Source: Chloroflexota bacterium | Lineage (GTDB): Bacteria; Chloroflexota; Anaerolineae; Aggregatilineales; J027 | Assembly (NCBI GenBank): GCA_013112715.1 | Contig: JABFGB010000017.1 | Span: 62,001 to 126,000, forward strand | Length of the DNA: 64,000 nucleotides | Reading direction: 5' to 3' | Shown here: piece by piece, positions 18,381 through 27,764 of the stretch | Layout of the letters: every line of letters begins with the position of its first letter | Position numbering within the stretch: the stretch's first letter is position 1 | Program-made: the position numbers and the translations under genes | The notes under the pieces: model-generated | The model's input: the letters and a program-made list of their open reading frames with translations, nothing else | Database searches by the model: none | What the model was told of the DNA's origin: nothing

Positions 18381-19523
18381 TCAGCCGCCTTTTTCGGCAT
18401 CGGGGTCCGCCGGACGCACACTGCTTGGGCCACCCGCAGGTGGAGCAGCAGGCGGATTCACCGTCTCTACCTGACCGGGTGCCGCAGTCGGAGCAGCTTG
18501 GGTTTCAGCAGGTGGCACCGAACCCGCCGTCGGGGCCGGGGCAACACTTCCACCACCGGGTAGGCTAATCACCTGCCCTGTGGCCGGATTAACCGAGCCG
18601 GGCGGCAGAATGATGATTTCTTGACCGGGTACGATGATTTGTGGGGGTAAATCCCATCCATTCGCCTGCAATATCATATCGCGCGTCACACCCAATGGGC
18701 GATACGCCACGAGAATACTGCTGAAGGTATCACCCTCGGTCACAGTATGAATAACGCTGCCATCGGGGCGGGCCGCCTGTGCCGATACAAAGGGGACACC
18801 GGGAGGTGCGGTTGGAACGATGGTCGTGCCAGCAGCAGGCGTACCTGTTGTCGCAGCAGTCTTGACCAGCGATGCCTCATCCCACACCGTTTCGCGCAGG
18901 TTTGGAACCGAGTCCACTGAATTGAAGGTAAAGACGGTAATGCTGCCTGCACGGGCCTGTGCTTCTACTGCCACCTCAGCAAATCTGTCGTAGGGTGAGG
19001 TTAAGGCACTCCAAACAATATTTGCCGAACTAGGGTCGGTTCCGCCTGTTGGGTCAATGCCAACCTTCACCTTAGACCCAATAGTCTGGTCAGAGGTACG
19101 TGGGACATTGTTTCCAATACAGGAGGTTGCCAAATCATTACAGACATACACCAGTGCATAAATCGAGAAACGATAGGTCGCGCCGTTTTCGACCGCGACG
19201 GTCTGATAGCCACCTGCCGTCCACTGCACAAAACCACCCTTCATAATCCACGCAGGGGGTGTTCGGGTAAAAGCCGAGTCCACATAGCGGTCAGTCGCGG
19301 GTTTTTGACCATTGGCCCAAATATTCCAGCCAGTTGGAATTTGACCATCTACACCCGCTGCGCCATACCATGTTTCCCCAAAGCTAGGGTTGACCAAGAT
19401 ATTAGAACCTTGCGCTGCGGCCTCATGCTGAGGGGCCAAGCCAGCATACGCCATTACCATCACGGTCATCAGCAGCACAACTGCTACTGCTTTATGCCAG
19501 TTTTTTGCCATCATATTTTTCAT
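18381..19523 (-). CDS. Exported LysM protein with beta-sandwich N-terminal domain
   Basis: A 380-residue exported protein. The signal peptide spans about residues 1-38 (hydrophobic AVAVVLLMTVMVMAYAG, cleavage near AAA). Residues about 42-220 look like a carbohydrate-binding-type beta sandwich (ILVNPSFGETWY start, typical of CBM/galactose-binding-like modules). A LysM domain follows near residues 257-305 (HTVTEGDTFSSI and GQEIIILPPG), then a Pro/Ala-rich tail ending in PDAEKGG. LysM binds peptidoglycan, so it is a wall-associated binding protein. AGGAG precedes the ATG by 6 bases. A strong promoter and a leader hairpin lie upstream. Confidence 0.82.
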   Translation of the reverse strand: MKNMMAKNWHKAVAVVLLMTVMVMAYAGLAPQHEAAAQGSNILVNPSFGETWYGAAGVDGQIPTGWNIWANGQKPATDRYVDSAFTRTPPAWIMKGGFVQWTAGGYQTVAVENGATYRFSIYALVYVCNDLATSCIGNNVPRTSDQTIGSKVKVGIDPTGGTDPSSANIVWSALTSPYDRFAEVAVEAQARAGSITVFTFNSVDSVPNLRETVWDEASLVKTAATTGTPAAGTTIVPTAPPGVPFVSAQAARPDGSVIHTVTEGDTFSSILVAYRPLGVTRDMILQANGWDLPPQIIVPGQEIIILPPGSVNPATGQVISLPGGGSVAPAPTAGSVPPAETQAAPTAAPGQVETVNPPAAPPAGGPSSVRPADPDAEKGG

Positions 19524-19534
19524 CGTCTGCTCCT

Positions 19535-19572
19535 AAAAAAAACACCATGCTCTGGGCTTGCCCAAAGCGTGG
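19535..19572 (-). promoter_or_regulatory. Leader hairpin plus U8 directly before the LysM gene RBS
   Basis: On the - strand a stem of CCACGC-TTTGGGC / GCCCAGAGCATGG (19572-19560 with 19557-19545, one mismatch, AA loop) is followed by eight U (19542-19535), then AGGAG. The predicted transcript start falls at about the base of this stem. It looks like an intrinsic terminator or attenuator, or a 5' stabilising hairpin. Confidence 0.65.
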
Positions 19573-19575
19573 CGG

Positions 19576-19605
19576 ATTGTAGCATGTTGCAAAATAGCAT
19601 GTCAA
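19576..19605 (-). promoter_or_regulatory. Sigma-70 type promoter for LysM gene
   Basis: On the - strand: TTGACA (19605-19600), an 18-base spacer, TACAAT (19581-19576). Both hexamers are near consensus. The +1 would fall near 19569. Confidence 0.75.
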
Positions 19606-19642
19606 CCAGACGCTAACCTGCGAATAGCTGACGATTGCCCGT

Positions 19643-20014
19643 TTAAATGGGACGATTCTTCCAATCAACCCGGATTCGTGGCTCACTATCTGATAAACAC
19701 CACTGAATCAGGTCTTTTACTGATTGAGGGGTAATCGCCCCGTCCTCCCTTTCAAATCGAGGACAACGATATTTAACGCTTTGACGTGTGCCATCCAGCA
19801 AATGCTCAAATCTCTTGCCGTATAACACAACAAAAGGAGATTCACCTTTAGGAAGAAGAGGATAAACTATATTTCCCCTTCTGTCTTCAGTGATCACCCT
19901 AACTTGGTAAGACCAATATATCGGCCCACCGGGATCGCCTGATTCTTGGATGTGCCATACATAAACATGTTCATCCACGATGATTTTACGGCGGCGTTTT
20001 GTTTCGGCGACCAA
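19643..20014 (-). CDS. Hypothetical protein
   Basis: A 123-residue protein of unknown family. The sequence is basic at the N terminus (VAETKRRRKIIVDEHVYVW) and looks like a compact alpha/beta or all-beta cytoplasmic protein with no signal or membrane helix. It starts with TTG at 20014, supported by AGGAG 7 bases upstream, and lies 10 bases downstream of the pepF stop, so it is cotranscribed with oligoendopeptidase F. Confidence 0.65.
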   Translation of the reverse strand: MVAETKRRRKIIVDEHVYVWHIQESGDPGGPIYWSYQVRVITEDRRGNIVYPLLPKGESPFVVLYGKRFEHLLDGTRQSVKYRCPRFEREDGAITPQSVKDLIQWCLSDSEPRIRVDWKNRPI

Positions 20015-20024
20015 CGATTATCTC

Positions 20025-21827
20025 CTAGACCTGATAATTCAATGCCTCGGCCTCTTGTTCGGCTTGAATCACCATATTTTCAATCAGCGACAAGCCCTCA
20101 TGCCAGAAATTCGGGTCTTTAAGGTTGACCCCCAGTGGTGCAAGGATTTCATGCGGCCACTGTGAGCCACCCTTGCCGAGAGCCGCCAAATATTTCCCGG
20201 AGAAACTCGATCCCTCATTTTGATACCGCGCATACAAAGCCCACACCAACAATTCACCAAAGGCATAGGCATAAACATAACCCGGTGTCCCCAAGAAATG
20301 TGGTATATAGCTCCACCAAATGCTGTATTCATCGCGCAGGGTCAAACTATCGCCAAACATGGCCCGTTGTACCTGCATCCACAATTCCGATAAGCGATCT
20401 TTCGAAAGCTCACCCTCTGTGCGGCAAGCCGTGTGCATGGCATCCTCAAAGCGATTCATGCTGATTTGGCGAAACACCGTCGCAAAGGTATCCGAGATTT
20501 TCTCAATGCGATTCGCCAACCGGACACGCGGGTCGTCTAATTCCGCCATGACCGAATCGAACACCAGCATTTCGCAAAACGTGGAAGCCATTTCCGCTGT
20601 CGTCAGGGGCGTGCTGGCCTGCAAATAACCTTGCTGCCGCGAAACATATTGATGAACCCCATGTCCCAATTCGTGGGCCAACGTCATCACATCCCGTAGC
20701 GTACCCGTATAATTCATCAAAATATAGGGGTGGGCAGAGGGGACAGTGCCCGCACTAAACGCCCCACTCCGCTTATTAGGGGCAAGCGCCGCATCAATCC
20801 AGCGCCCCTCGAAAAATTTCGTAGCAATGGTCGCCACACGGGGGTCGAATTTCTCAAACGACTCCATCACCATCTCACGGGCTTCATCCCAATGAACGTG
20901 CCACTCCTCGTCCATCACGGGCGCATAACGATCATAATCGTAGAGTTGGTCATATCCCAGCAGTTTTTTATGCAGGCGATAATACCGCTGCACGATGTCA
21001 TAGCGACTGGTGACGGCCCCCACCAACGCTTCTACGTCGGCATCTTCCAACTCGTTGGACAAATTCCGCGAGGCCACCCAACTGGGATACCCGCGCATCT
21101 TATCCATACTGCGTTTGTGCGCCGCCAGCATATTAAAAACGTAGGTTGAGGTATGCGACAGGTCATGCAATCCCCGTGTAAAGGCATCCGCCGCACGTTG
21201 ACGCTGGTCACGATCAGCCGAATGGAGAAACTTCAAAATCTGCCCTTGATTTAGACTCTCCCCATCCAACTCATACTTGGCACGACTCATGACCTCGGTG
21301 AAATAACGATTCCAGCCCGTGACCCCACTCAACGAGAGTTCGGTGATAACATGCTCCTCTTTTTCACTGAGGGTATAGGGAGCCAGCAAGCGTGTCACTT
21401 TGAGATAATGTTCGTATTTCTTCAGCACCGGGTCGTCGGCAAGTTTGGCCGTTTCCTCTGGCGCAGCACGCCATTCCAGTTGAAAGAACATCAAGCGTTG
21501 GGCAAATTCGACTTGCTGCTTTTGGGCCTTTGCCAAAAACTTACCACTTTCAGGATTAATCGTGTCCGTTGTCCATACCAGTTGCGCAAACCCTACGATG
21601 CGGGCAACCATCTCCTGAATCGCTTCATATTCCTGCAACGACACCAACATTTCTTGGGCGGATAATCCAGCCACCTTACCGCGATAGGTTTGGTCAAATG
21701 CTGTGAGACGGGTATTGATGGTTTCGACATCTGCTTCAATTTCAGGCGCATTGCTGCTGGGGTACAAATCACTTAAATCCCACCGGACATCTTCCGCTCC
21801 GGTGTGGGTGGTATCTACAATGGTCAT
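20025..21827 (-). CDS. pepF: Oligoendopeptidase F (peptidase family M3B)
   Basis: A 600-residue cytoplasmic zinc metallopeptidase that trims short peptides. The active-site HExxH is LAHELGHGVHQYVSR (about residues 385-400), with a downstream Glu in MASTFCEMLVFD as third ligand. The length matches the family. The ATG at 21827 is chosen over TTG at 21830 because GGAG is 8 bases upstream. A small hypothetical gene follows in the same operon. There is no link to a protein secretion locus. Confidence 0.93.
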   Translation of the reverse strand: MTIVDTTHTGAEDVRWDLSDLYPSSNAPEIEADVETINTRLTAFDQTYRGKVAGLSAQEMLVSLQEYEAIQEMVARIVGFAQLVWTTDTINPESGKFLAKAQKQQVEFAQRLMFFQLEWRAAPEETAKLADDPVLKKYEHYLKVTRLLAPYTLSEKEEHVITELSLSGVTGWNRYFTEVMSRAKYELDGESLNQGQILKFLHSADRDQRQRAADAFTRGLHDLSHTSTYVFNMLAAHKRSMDKMRGYPSWVASRNLSNELEDADVEALVGAVTSRYDIVQRYYRLHKKLLGYDQLYDYDRYAPVMDEEWHVHWDEAREMVMESFEKFDPRVATIATKFFEGRWIDAALAPNKRSGAFSAGTVPSAHPYILMNYTGTLRDVMTLAHELGHGVHQYVSRQQGYLQASTPLTTAEMASTFCEMLVFDSVMAELDDPRVRLANRIEKISDTFATVFRQISMNRFEDAMHTACRTEGELSKDRLSELWMQVQRAMFGDSLTLRDEYSIWWSYIPHFLGTPGYVYAYAFGELLVWALYARYQNEGSSFSGKYLAALGKGGSQWPHEILAPLGVNLKDPNFWHEGLSLIENMVIQAEQEAEALNYQV

Positions 21828-22005
21828 CAAATAATCTCCAGAACATTAAACTTGTAAAGCAAAGGTGTCATTATAACACGCCTTGCATGGGCAGCAGGTT
21901 TGATCCTCTAAGAATTTCTTTTCCTTCTCAAAATCCGTGTTAGACTTAATCACTGTAAATGACCTGACCGTATCCTTAATTTTCTTAAAGCGACACCGCG
22001 TCACT

Positions 22006-23616
22006 ATGCAACCATTAGATTCTCAAATCACTCGTACTGACCCGACTTTTCAGTCCAACGATAGTTTTAATCGTGCGCTCGCGGCTGAACTGCGCTCTCG
22101 TTTGGCCTTGATGCGACAGGGCGGGGGTGAAAAATACCGTGAGCGTCATGTCGGGCAGGGCAAGCTATTCGTGCGGGATCGCATTGATAAATTATTGGAT
22201 GCCGGATCGCCCTTCCTCGAACTCTCCCCCCTTGCCGCGTGGGACATTTATGGCAACGAAGCCCCTGCCGCTGGCATTGTCACAGGTATTGGGCGTGTGT
22301 CTGGTCGTGAATGTCTCATCATCGCCAACGACGCGACGGTCAAAGGCGGCAGTTATTTCCCCCTGACCGTCAAAAAACACCTGCGTGCCCAACAGGTCGC
22401 CCTGCAAAACCACCTGCCCTGCATCTATCTGGTGGATTCCGGTGGGGCATTTTTGCCGATGCAAGACGAAGTTTTCCCTGACCATGACGATTTTGGCCGC
22501 ATTTTCTACAATCAGGCCATTATGAGTGCGGAGGGCATTCCGCAGTTATCGGCGGTGATGGGTAGTTGTACGGCGGGTGGCGCCTATGTCCCCGCCATGA
22601 GTGACGAAACCGTGATTGTCAAAGGCACAGGCACCATCTTTTTGGCTGGCCCCCCATTGGTCAAAGCCGCGACAGGCGAAGAAGTATCGGCGGAGGAACT
22701 CGGCGGGGCTTACGTCCACACCCATATTTCCGGTGTCGCCGATCATTTTGCCGAAAATGACGACCACGCGCTCGAAATTTTGCGGGAAATTGTGGCAACC
22801 CTGAATACCCGCAAAAAAGTGGATTTGGATATCGCTCCGCCTGAAGAACCACTTTACGATTCGTCCGAACTCTACGGCATCATCCCACAATCTTTCCGAG
22901 CCACCTACGATGTCCGTGAGGTGATTGCCCGTATCGTAGACGGCAGCAAATTCCGCGAATTTAAGGCGAATTATGGCACGACGTTGGTAACAGGCTTTGC
23001 CCGGATCGAAGGCTACCCTGTTGGCATCGTCGCCAACAATGGCGTGTTGTTTGGCGAAAGTGCCCTAAAGGGAGCGCATTTCATTGAACTCTGCTGCCAG
23101 CGCAATATCCCTCTGCTCTTTTTACAGAACATCACCGGATTTATGGTCGGGCGTGATTATGAACGCGGCGGTATCGCCAAAGACGGTGCAAAAATGGTAC
23201 ATGCCGTCGCCAATGCCACCGTCCCCAAACTGACCGTTATTATCGGCGGCAGTTTCGGCGCAGGGAATTATGGCATGTGTGGTCGGGCCTATAACCCTCG
23301 TTTTCTGTGGATGTGGCCCAATGCCCGAATCAGCGTCATGGGGGGTGAACAGGCCGCCAATGTGCTGGCGACCATCAAACAAGATCAACTCGCCCGTGCC
23401 AAAGAACCGCTGATGACCGAAGAGCAGCTAGCCGAATTTAAGCGCCCCACCCTCGAAAAATATGAGCGCGAAGGCAATCCCTATTATTCAACTGCCCGTC
23501 TGTGGGATGATGGCATCCTCGACCCTGCCGAAACCCGCCGCGTGTTGGGATTGGCCCTAAGTGCATGTTTGAACGCCCCCACCGAGAAAACCCAGTTTGG
23601 GGTCTTTAGGATGTAA
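22006..23616 (+). CDS. Acyl-CoA carboxylase carboxyltransferase (methylcrotonyl-CoA carboxylase beta type)
   Basis: A 536-residue biotin-dependent carboxyltransferase that moves CO2 from carboxybiotin to an acyl-CoA. The sequence follows the methylcrotonyl type closely: [53 protein letters not shown] and [18 protein letters not shown]. The ATG at 22006 gives a methylcrotonyl-type N terminus. The in-frame frame to 21937 lacks an RBS. It is the first gene of a run that also encodes the biotin carboxylase and the biotin carrier, so the complex is complete. Expected pathway: leucine/isovalerate degradation, though propionyl-CoA or geranyl-CoA specificity is possible. Confidence 0.9.
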   Translation: MQPLDSQITRTDPTFQSNDSFNRALAAELRSRLALMRQGGGEKYRERHVGQGKLFVRDRIDKLLDAGSPFLELSPLAAWDIYGNEAPAAGIVTGIGRVSGRECLIIANDATVKGGSYFPLTVKKHLRAQQVALQNHLPCIYLVDSGGAFLPMQDEVFPDHDDFGRIFYNQAIMSAEGIPQLSAVMGSCTAGGAYVPAMSDETVIVKGTGTIFLAGPPLVKAATGEEVSAEELGGAYVHTHISGVADHFAENDDHALEILREIVATLNTRKKVDLDIAPPEEPLYDSSELYGIIPQSFRATYDVREVIARIVDGSKFREFKANYGTTLVTGFARIEGYPVGIVANNGVLFGESALKGAHFIELCCQRNIPLLFLQNITGFMVGRDYERGGIAKDGAKMVHAVANATVPKLTVIIGGSFGAGNYGMCGRAYNPRFLWMWPNARISVMGGEQAANVLATIKQDQLARAKEPLMTEEQLAEFKRPTLEKYEREGNPYYSTARLWDDGILDPAETRRVLGLALSACLNAPTEKTQFGVFRM

Positions 23617-23623
23617 TCCATCT

Positions 23624-24271
23624 ATGTTGACACTTTTTAAATCCAAAAACGAACATCAGGATGTCAAGCTAATTGGCAAGAAGAACCGTTCATTTTTGAA
23701 TGGCAAACACAGTGATCTAGATCGGCGTAAAGAAGTCTACCGTAACCTAGACCGCCGTTTATGGTTAGAACCGCCAGAGTATTATCGGAGTTGCGGTATT
23801 TTCGCCATTGGATGCACTTCATTTATAGAGGGGCTGTTATTCCTAAGCGGAGCTATTGTGTTTGCCATCAGCGGTATCGCCTTTATCCAGCGCATGAATG
23901 ACCTAAAATGGGCGCTCTATTTAGATGATACAGGTATGCTTTTGGCGGTAATCGTGGCTGGGGTGTATAGCATGGCTGCGGGCTATCCATACTTTCTGAG
24001 GGCTTATCCGATGATTACACATCTGATGTACGCCACTCAAATTTATGAGAAGCTGAAACAAAAGGGGCAAGTCGTTTATGGCGACATAATTGAAATAAAA
24101 CAAGCTATCAGCGACAGGATAGAAACACAAATCACCTACCAATTTCGCCTGCCAGATACTGAAACCACTATTGAAGCAGATTATTTTACAACAGTGCTGT
24201 TTCAAGATTTTCAAAAGGGCGACAAAATTGCCGTGCTTTATCTCAATCGCCATATTCATGTTTTGTTATAA
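23624..24271 (+). CDS. Two-helix membrane protein, DUF3592-like
   Basis: A 215-residue protein with two membrane segments (about residues 62-88, IGCTSFIEGLLFLSGAIVFA, and 104-125) and a C-terminal soluble part that resembles DUF3592-type beta domains (QVVYGDIIEIKQAI, ending KIAVLYLNRHIHVLL). Function unknown. It sits between the carboxylase beta gene and a DUF1990 gene with short gaps, probably in the same operon. The start at 23624 is chosen over 23597 because the latter would overlap the carboxylase stop. Confidence 0.62.
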   Translation: MLTLFKSKNEHQDVKLIGKKNRSFLNGKHSDLDRRKEVYRNLDRRLWLEPPEYYRSCGIFAIGCTSFIEGLLFLSGAIVFAISGIAFIQRMNDLKWALYLDDTGMLLAVIVAGVYSMAAGYPYFLRAYPMITHLMYATQIYEKLKQKGQVVYGDIIEIKQAISDRIETQITYQFRLPDTETTIEADYFTTVLFQDFQKGDKIAVLYLNRHIHVLL

Positions 24272-24279
24272 GGTTTTTC

Positions 24280-24906
24280 ATGAATTTCATCTTCTTTCCA
24301 TCCCAAACCTCCGACGATACCAAGCGCTTAACCCAATGGCGAAATCGCGGCCTAAGCCACCATCCCGGTGACGAAACCCAGAGCGGCGGTTGGGATCAAG
24401 AACAATGGGAGCGAGAAATCCGTGTCCCCGGTTTTGACCCTGCCAAGATTTTTGAACAGGCCCGTGCCCGCCTCATCAATTTTGATGTGGTACCGCCAGA
24501 GTTATTGGAAATTACTACCCAATGGAATATCGAAGAACGCCTGCCCCAACCCGGCGACCTGATGATTCAACGTATCCACCTGTTCAAAATCAGTAATTTC
24601 CGGCTGGCAGATGTGCTATCGGCGGTGCAAATTGCCCAAATCATAGATGAGCCGCGCCGTTTTGCCTTGCAATACAGTACGGTCAAGGGTCATCCCGAAA
24701 AAGGTCAGTCAACCTATACCCTCACATGGACAGACGATAACCGCGTCTTATTCACCATGCAGCCGATTTCTAAACCCGGCAATCTCTTGACCCGGCTCGC
24801 CAATCCGATCATTACTCAGCGCGTCCGTCTGAAAGTGACCCATGCCATCCTTGATACCCTCACCAAAGGCGTTTTACTCGATCTCACAGGATACGAAGAT
24901 GTTTAA
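24280..24906 (+). CDS. DUF1990 family protein
   Basis: A 208-residue protein that resembles DUF1990 (a small family also seen in actinobacteria and plants, no known activity). Typical parts are FDVVPPELLEI, the QYSTVKGHPEKGQSTYTLTW block and QPISKPGNLLTRLANPI. Cytoplasmic. It overlaps the start of the biotin carboxylase gene by 8 bases, so the two are translationally coupled. No reason for its presence in a carboxylase operon is visible. Confidence 0.72.
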   Translation: MNFIFFPSQTSDDTKRLTQWRNRGLSHHPGDETQSGGWDQEQWEREIRVPGFDPAKIFEQARARLINFDVVPPELLEITTQWNIEERLPQPGDLMIQRIHLFKISNFRLADVLSAVQIAQIIDEPRRFALQYSTVKGHPEKGQSTYTLTWTDDNRVLFTMQPISKPGNLLTRLANPIITQRVRLKVTHAILDTLTKGVLLDLTGYEDV

Positions 24907-26413
24907 CAAAATCTTGATTGCCAACCGGGGCGAAATCGCGGCCCGTATCACCCGTGCCTGTCATGAATTGGGCATTTATGTGGTGGCAGTCTTTTCCGAT
25001 GCCGACGCCAATGCCCTCCACACTCGCCTCGCCGATGAAGCCGTGCATCTTGGTGGCCCCACCCCCGCCGATTCTTATCTACGCGGGGAACGGCTCATCG
25101 CGGCGGCCCTTGAAACAGGCTGTGAGGCGATTCACCCCGGCTTCGGCTTCCTCTCCGAATCACCAGAATTTGCCCAAGCCGTCACCGATGCTGGTCTGAT
25201 TTTTATTGGCCCCTCCGCCGACACGATTTACAAAATGGGCATCAAAACCGAGGCCCGTTCGATTATGCAGGCGGCAGGTGTCCCGGTCGTGCCCGGTTTC
25301 CAGAGCGATGATGCGACAGACGCTGATTTCCAAGACGCCGCCGACAAAATTGGCTACCCCGTGATGGTCAAAGCGGCAGGTGGTGGGGGTGGCAAAGGGA
25401 TTCGTATCGTTCATCATCGTGCCGACTTGCTGGATTCAATCGCGGCGGCCCGTCGTGAAGCCCAAAATGCTTTTGGTGATTCAACTGTGTTCCTCGAAAA
25501 ATACATTGATCGCGGACGGCATATCGAATTTCAAGTTTTGGCGGATAAATTTGGCAGCACCGTCCATCTATTTGAGCGTGAATGCTCGATTCAGCGCCGC
25601 CACCAGAAAATCATCGAAGAAACCCCCTCTCCTTTCTTAAATGAGCAAACCCGTCAAAAAATGGGTCAAGCCGCCGTCGCCGCTGCCCAAGCTGTTCAGT
25701 ATGTCAACGCGGGTACGGTTGAATTTATTGTGGCTGAGACGGGCGAATTTTATTTCCTTGAAATGAATACCCGTCTGCAAGTCGAACACCCCATTACTGA
25801 ACTCGTCACTGGGGTGGATATTGTCAAAATGCAAATTCAAATCGCCGCCGGGGAACGCCTACCCTTTACCCAAGCGGACATCTATCAGCGCGGTCATGCC
25901 ATTGAGTGCCGTGTCTATGCCGAAGACCCCGCCAACAATTTTCTGCCTGCCATCGGGCCAGTTTTGCGGACGATTGAACCCGCCGGGCCGGGAGTGCGTG
26001 TGGATGCGGGAGTGGTTTCGGGCGATGAGGTCACGATTTACTACGATCCGATGATTGCCAAGTTGATTGTGTACGCCGAAAGCCGACCCGATGCCATCCG
26101 TAAAATGGATTGGGCACTGGCGCAGTATGTCATTCTCGGCCTGACCACCAACCTACAATTTTTGCGTGATGTCATTCTGCATCCCGCTTTTGTCATGGGC
26201 GAAACCAACACGCATTTTATAGACGAGTTTTTGACGCCTTGGCATCCACCTCAAGCCGCCCTGCCTGATGAAGCCTTGATTGTCGCCGCGCTCAGTGACC
26301 TGTTGATTCCAGCGGGCCAGCCTACGCTGCAATCAACTGGGGAAAATGGAGACGGAGATTTGTACAGCCCTTGGATCCGCGCCGATAGTTTTCGGATGGG
26401 CCAGCCAACATGA
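24899..26413 (+). CDS. Acyl-CoA carboxylase biotin carboxylase subunit (split alpha chain, N-terminal half)
   Basis: A 504-residue ATP-grasp biotin carboxylase. Visible: MFNKILIANRGEIAARI at the start, the KAAGGGGGKGIRIV ATP loop, ERECSIQRRHQKIIEE, EFYFLEMNTRLQVEHPITE and the C-terminal ECRVYAEDPANNF segment. After the catalytic core it carries the usual extra about 60 residues (HPPQAALPDEALIVAAL and SPWIRADSFRMGQPT) that in a fused alpha chain lead straight into the BT/biotin-carrier part. Here the protein stops. That remainder is encoded 1.35 kb further on. Its ATG lies inside the DUF1990 gene, and its stop overlaps the next ATG. Confidence 0.93.
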   Translation: MFNKILIANRGEIAARITRACHELGIYVVAVFSDADANALHTRLADEAVHLGGPTPADSYLRGERLIAAALETGCEAIHPGFGFLSESPEFAQAVTDAGLIFIGPSADTIYKMGIKTEARSIMQAAGVPVVPGFQSDDATDADFQDAADKIGYPVMVKAAGGGGGKGIRIVHHRADLLDSIAAARREAQNAFGDSTVFLEKYIDRGRHIEFQVLADKFGSTVHLFERECSIQRRHQKIIEETPSPFLNEQTRQKMGQAAVAAAQAVQYVNAGTVEFIVAETGEFYFLEMNTRLQVEHPITELVTGVDIVKMQIQIAAGERLPFTQADIYQRGHAIECRVYAEDPANNFLPAIGPVLRTIEPAGPGVRVDAGVVSGDEVTIYYDPMIAKLIVYAESRPDAIRKMDWALAQYVILGLTTNLQFLRDVILHPAFVMGETNTHFIDEFLTPWHPPQAALPDEALIVAALSDLLIPAGQPTLQSTGENGDGDLYSPWIRADSFRMGQPT

Positions 26414-26928
26414 ACCTATCTGTTGATAAAGCCTATATCCTACTTACCCAATTGGGAGCGCCACCACGACTCATGCGTCATGCTCAAATGGTGAGTGAGG
26501 CTGCCGAGATATTGATTTCGCACTTTTCAACTATCGGTCTTGAATTCGATGCACAGCTTGTTCGGTTGGGATGTATTTTGCATGATGCTGGAAAAATTTT
26601 GTATCCCGAGGAATTGGAAAAAGAGGGTACACAGCATACCACCGCCGGATATGGATTACTCGTAAAACACCGAATAGACCCACAAATCGCCGATTTTTGC
26701 ATATCCCATGAGCATTGGCAGACGGATTCGGCATCTCTTGAAACATTGATGGTCGCCCTAGCCGACAAATTATGGAAAGGCAAGCGGCATCCTCAATTAG
26801 AAGAGTTTATCATCAAACAAATTTCAGCTACTACCGAACAAGATTTTTGGACATTATTCGTTAAGTGTGACGAAGTATTTGAAGCCATCGCGGAATCTGC
26901 CCCACAACGCCTTGCCCGTAGCGTCTAG
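26410..26928 (+). CDS. HD-domain phosphohydrolase-like protein
   Basis: A 172-residue protein with an HD-type metal-dependent phosphohydrolase domain: LMRHAQMVSEAAE, CILHDAGK (HD pair, about residues 56-60), FCISHEHWQ and VALADKLWKG (downstream Asp). The substrate (nucleotide or other phosphate ester) is unknown. ATGA overlap with the biotin carboxylase stop shows translational coupling. It is one of two genes inserted between the halves of the carboxylase alpha chain. Confidence 0.78.
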   Translation: MNLSVDKAYILLTQLGAPPRLMRHAQMVSEAAEILISHFSTIGLEFDAQLVRLGCILHDAGKILYPEELEKEGTQHTTAGYGLLVKHRIDPQIADFCISHEHWQTDSASLETLMVALADKLWKGKRHPQLEEFIIKQISATTEQDFWTLFVKCDEVFEAIAESAPQRLARSV

Positions 26929-27004
26929 GCTAAATAGGCCACTATGTTATAATTATTTTAAATGCGATTGAAGGCCAACACTCAGAAAGTAGCGAAACCT
27001 AAAA

Positions 27005-27763
27005 ATGCCCTCCCCTTTCCCCGGTATGGACCCCTATATGGAAAACCGCGCTGCATGGGCCGGGGTACATCTCCATCTCCTCGCAAATTTAGGTCAACAG
27101 CTTGCCCCCCAAATTCGTCCCCGTTACCGCGTCCACACCGAACGCTATCTTACGATTGGTGATGATATTGGCAAATTTAGACCTGACCTCCGAATTGAAT
27201 CCACTCCTCAAAAAACGGGCACCATTCAACCCATAGCAGCAGCCATATCTGATGCCACCCTCGTAACCGAGACGCTGCCCTATTCCGATCTCGACATCCC
27301 GCCTCATCTCGAAATCGTGACCGACGCTGGGGAGGTCATTACCGTCATTGAGGTCTTATCGCCGATTAACAAAGAGGGCGAATATAACAGCTATCTCCGC
27401 AAACGATATCGTCTCTTGAATGCCGGAATCAATCTGGTCGAAATAGACCTCCTGCGCGAAGGCCAAATCATTCCCCTCACTACCCGTCTCGATACCCCAT
27501 ACATGGCACTTGTCACCCGTGCCTACGAATATCCCAAAACCTACACTTGGGGTATCACTTGGGCTGAACCCTTCCCGGTACTCCCGGTGCCCTTGCGTCC
27601 CGATGAATCAGAAGCCCGCCTTCTACTTACACCCGCTCTTGCCCAAGCCTATGCCGTTGAATATGAGGGATTTATAGATTATTCCGCCGACCCACCCGGC
27701 CTACTATCAGCCGAATGGCGGAAAGAAATTGAAACTATTTTGCAATCAAAGGGATTACGTTAA
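27005..27763 (+). CDS. DUF4058 family protein
   Basis: A 252-residue protein of the DUF4058 family, common in cyanobacteria and Chloroflexota and of unknown function. Recognised from SPFPGMDPYMEN at the start, GDDIGKFRPDLRIES, and VITVIEVLSPINKEG (an EVLSPxNK motif like that of PD-(D/E)xK-type families). The stop is separated by a single base from the TTG that starts the biotin-carrier gene. The 76-base gap upstream holds a TATAAT-like hexamer but no clear -35, so a separate promoter is possible. Confidence 0.8.
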   Translation: MPSPFPGMDPYMENRAAWAGVHLHLLANLGQQLAPQIRPRYRVHTERYLTIGDDIGKFRPDLRIESTPQKTGTIQPIAAAISDATLVTETLPYSDLDIPPHLEIVTDAGEVITVIEVLSPINKEGEYNSYLRKRYRLLNAGINLVEIDLLREGQIIPLTTRLDTPYMALVTRAYEYPKTYTWGITWAEPFPVLPVPLRPDESEARLLLTPALAQAYAVEYEGFIDYSADPPGLLSAEWRKEIETILQSKGLR

Positions 27764-27764
27764 A

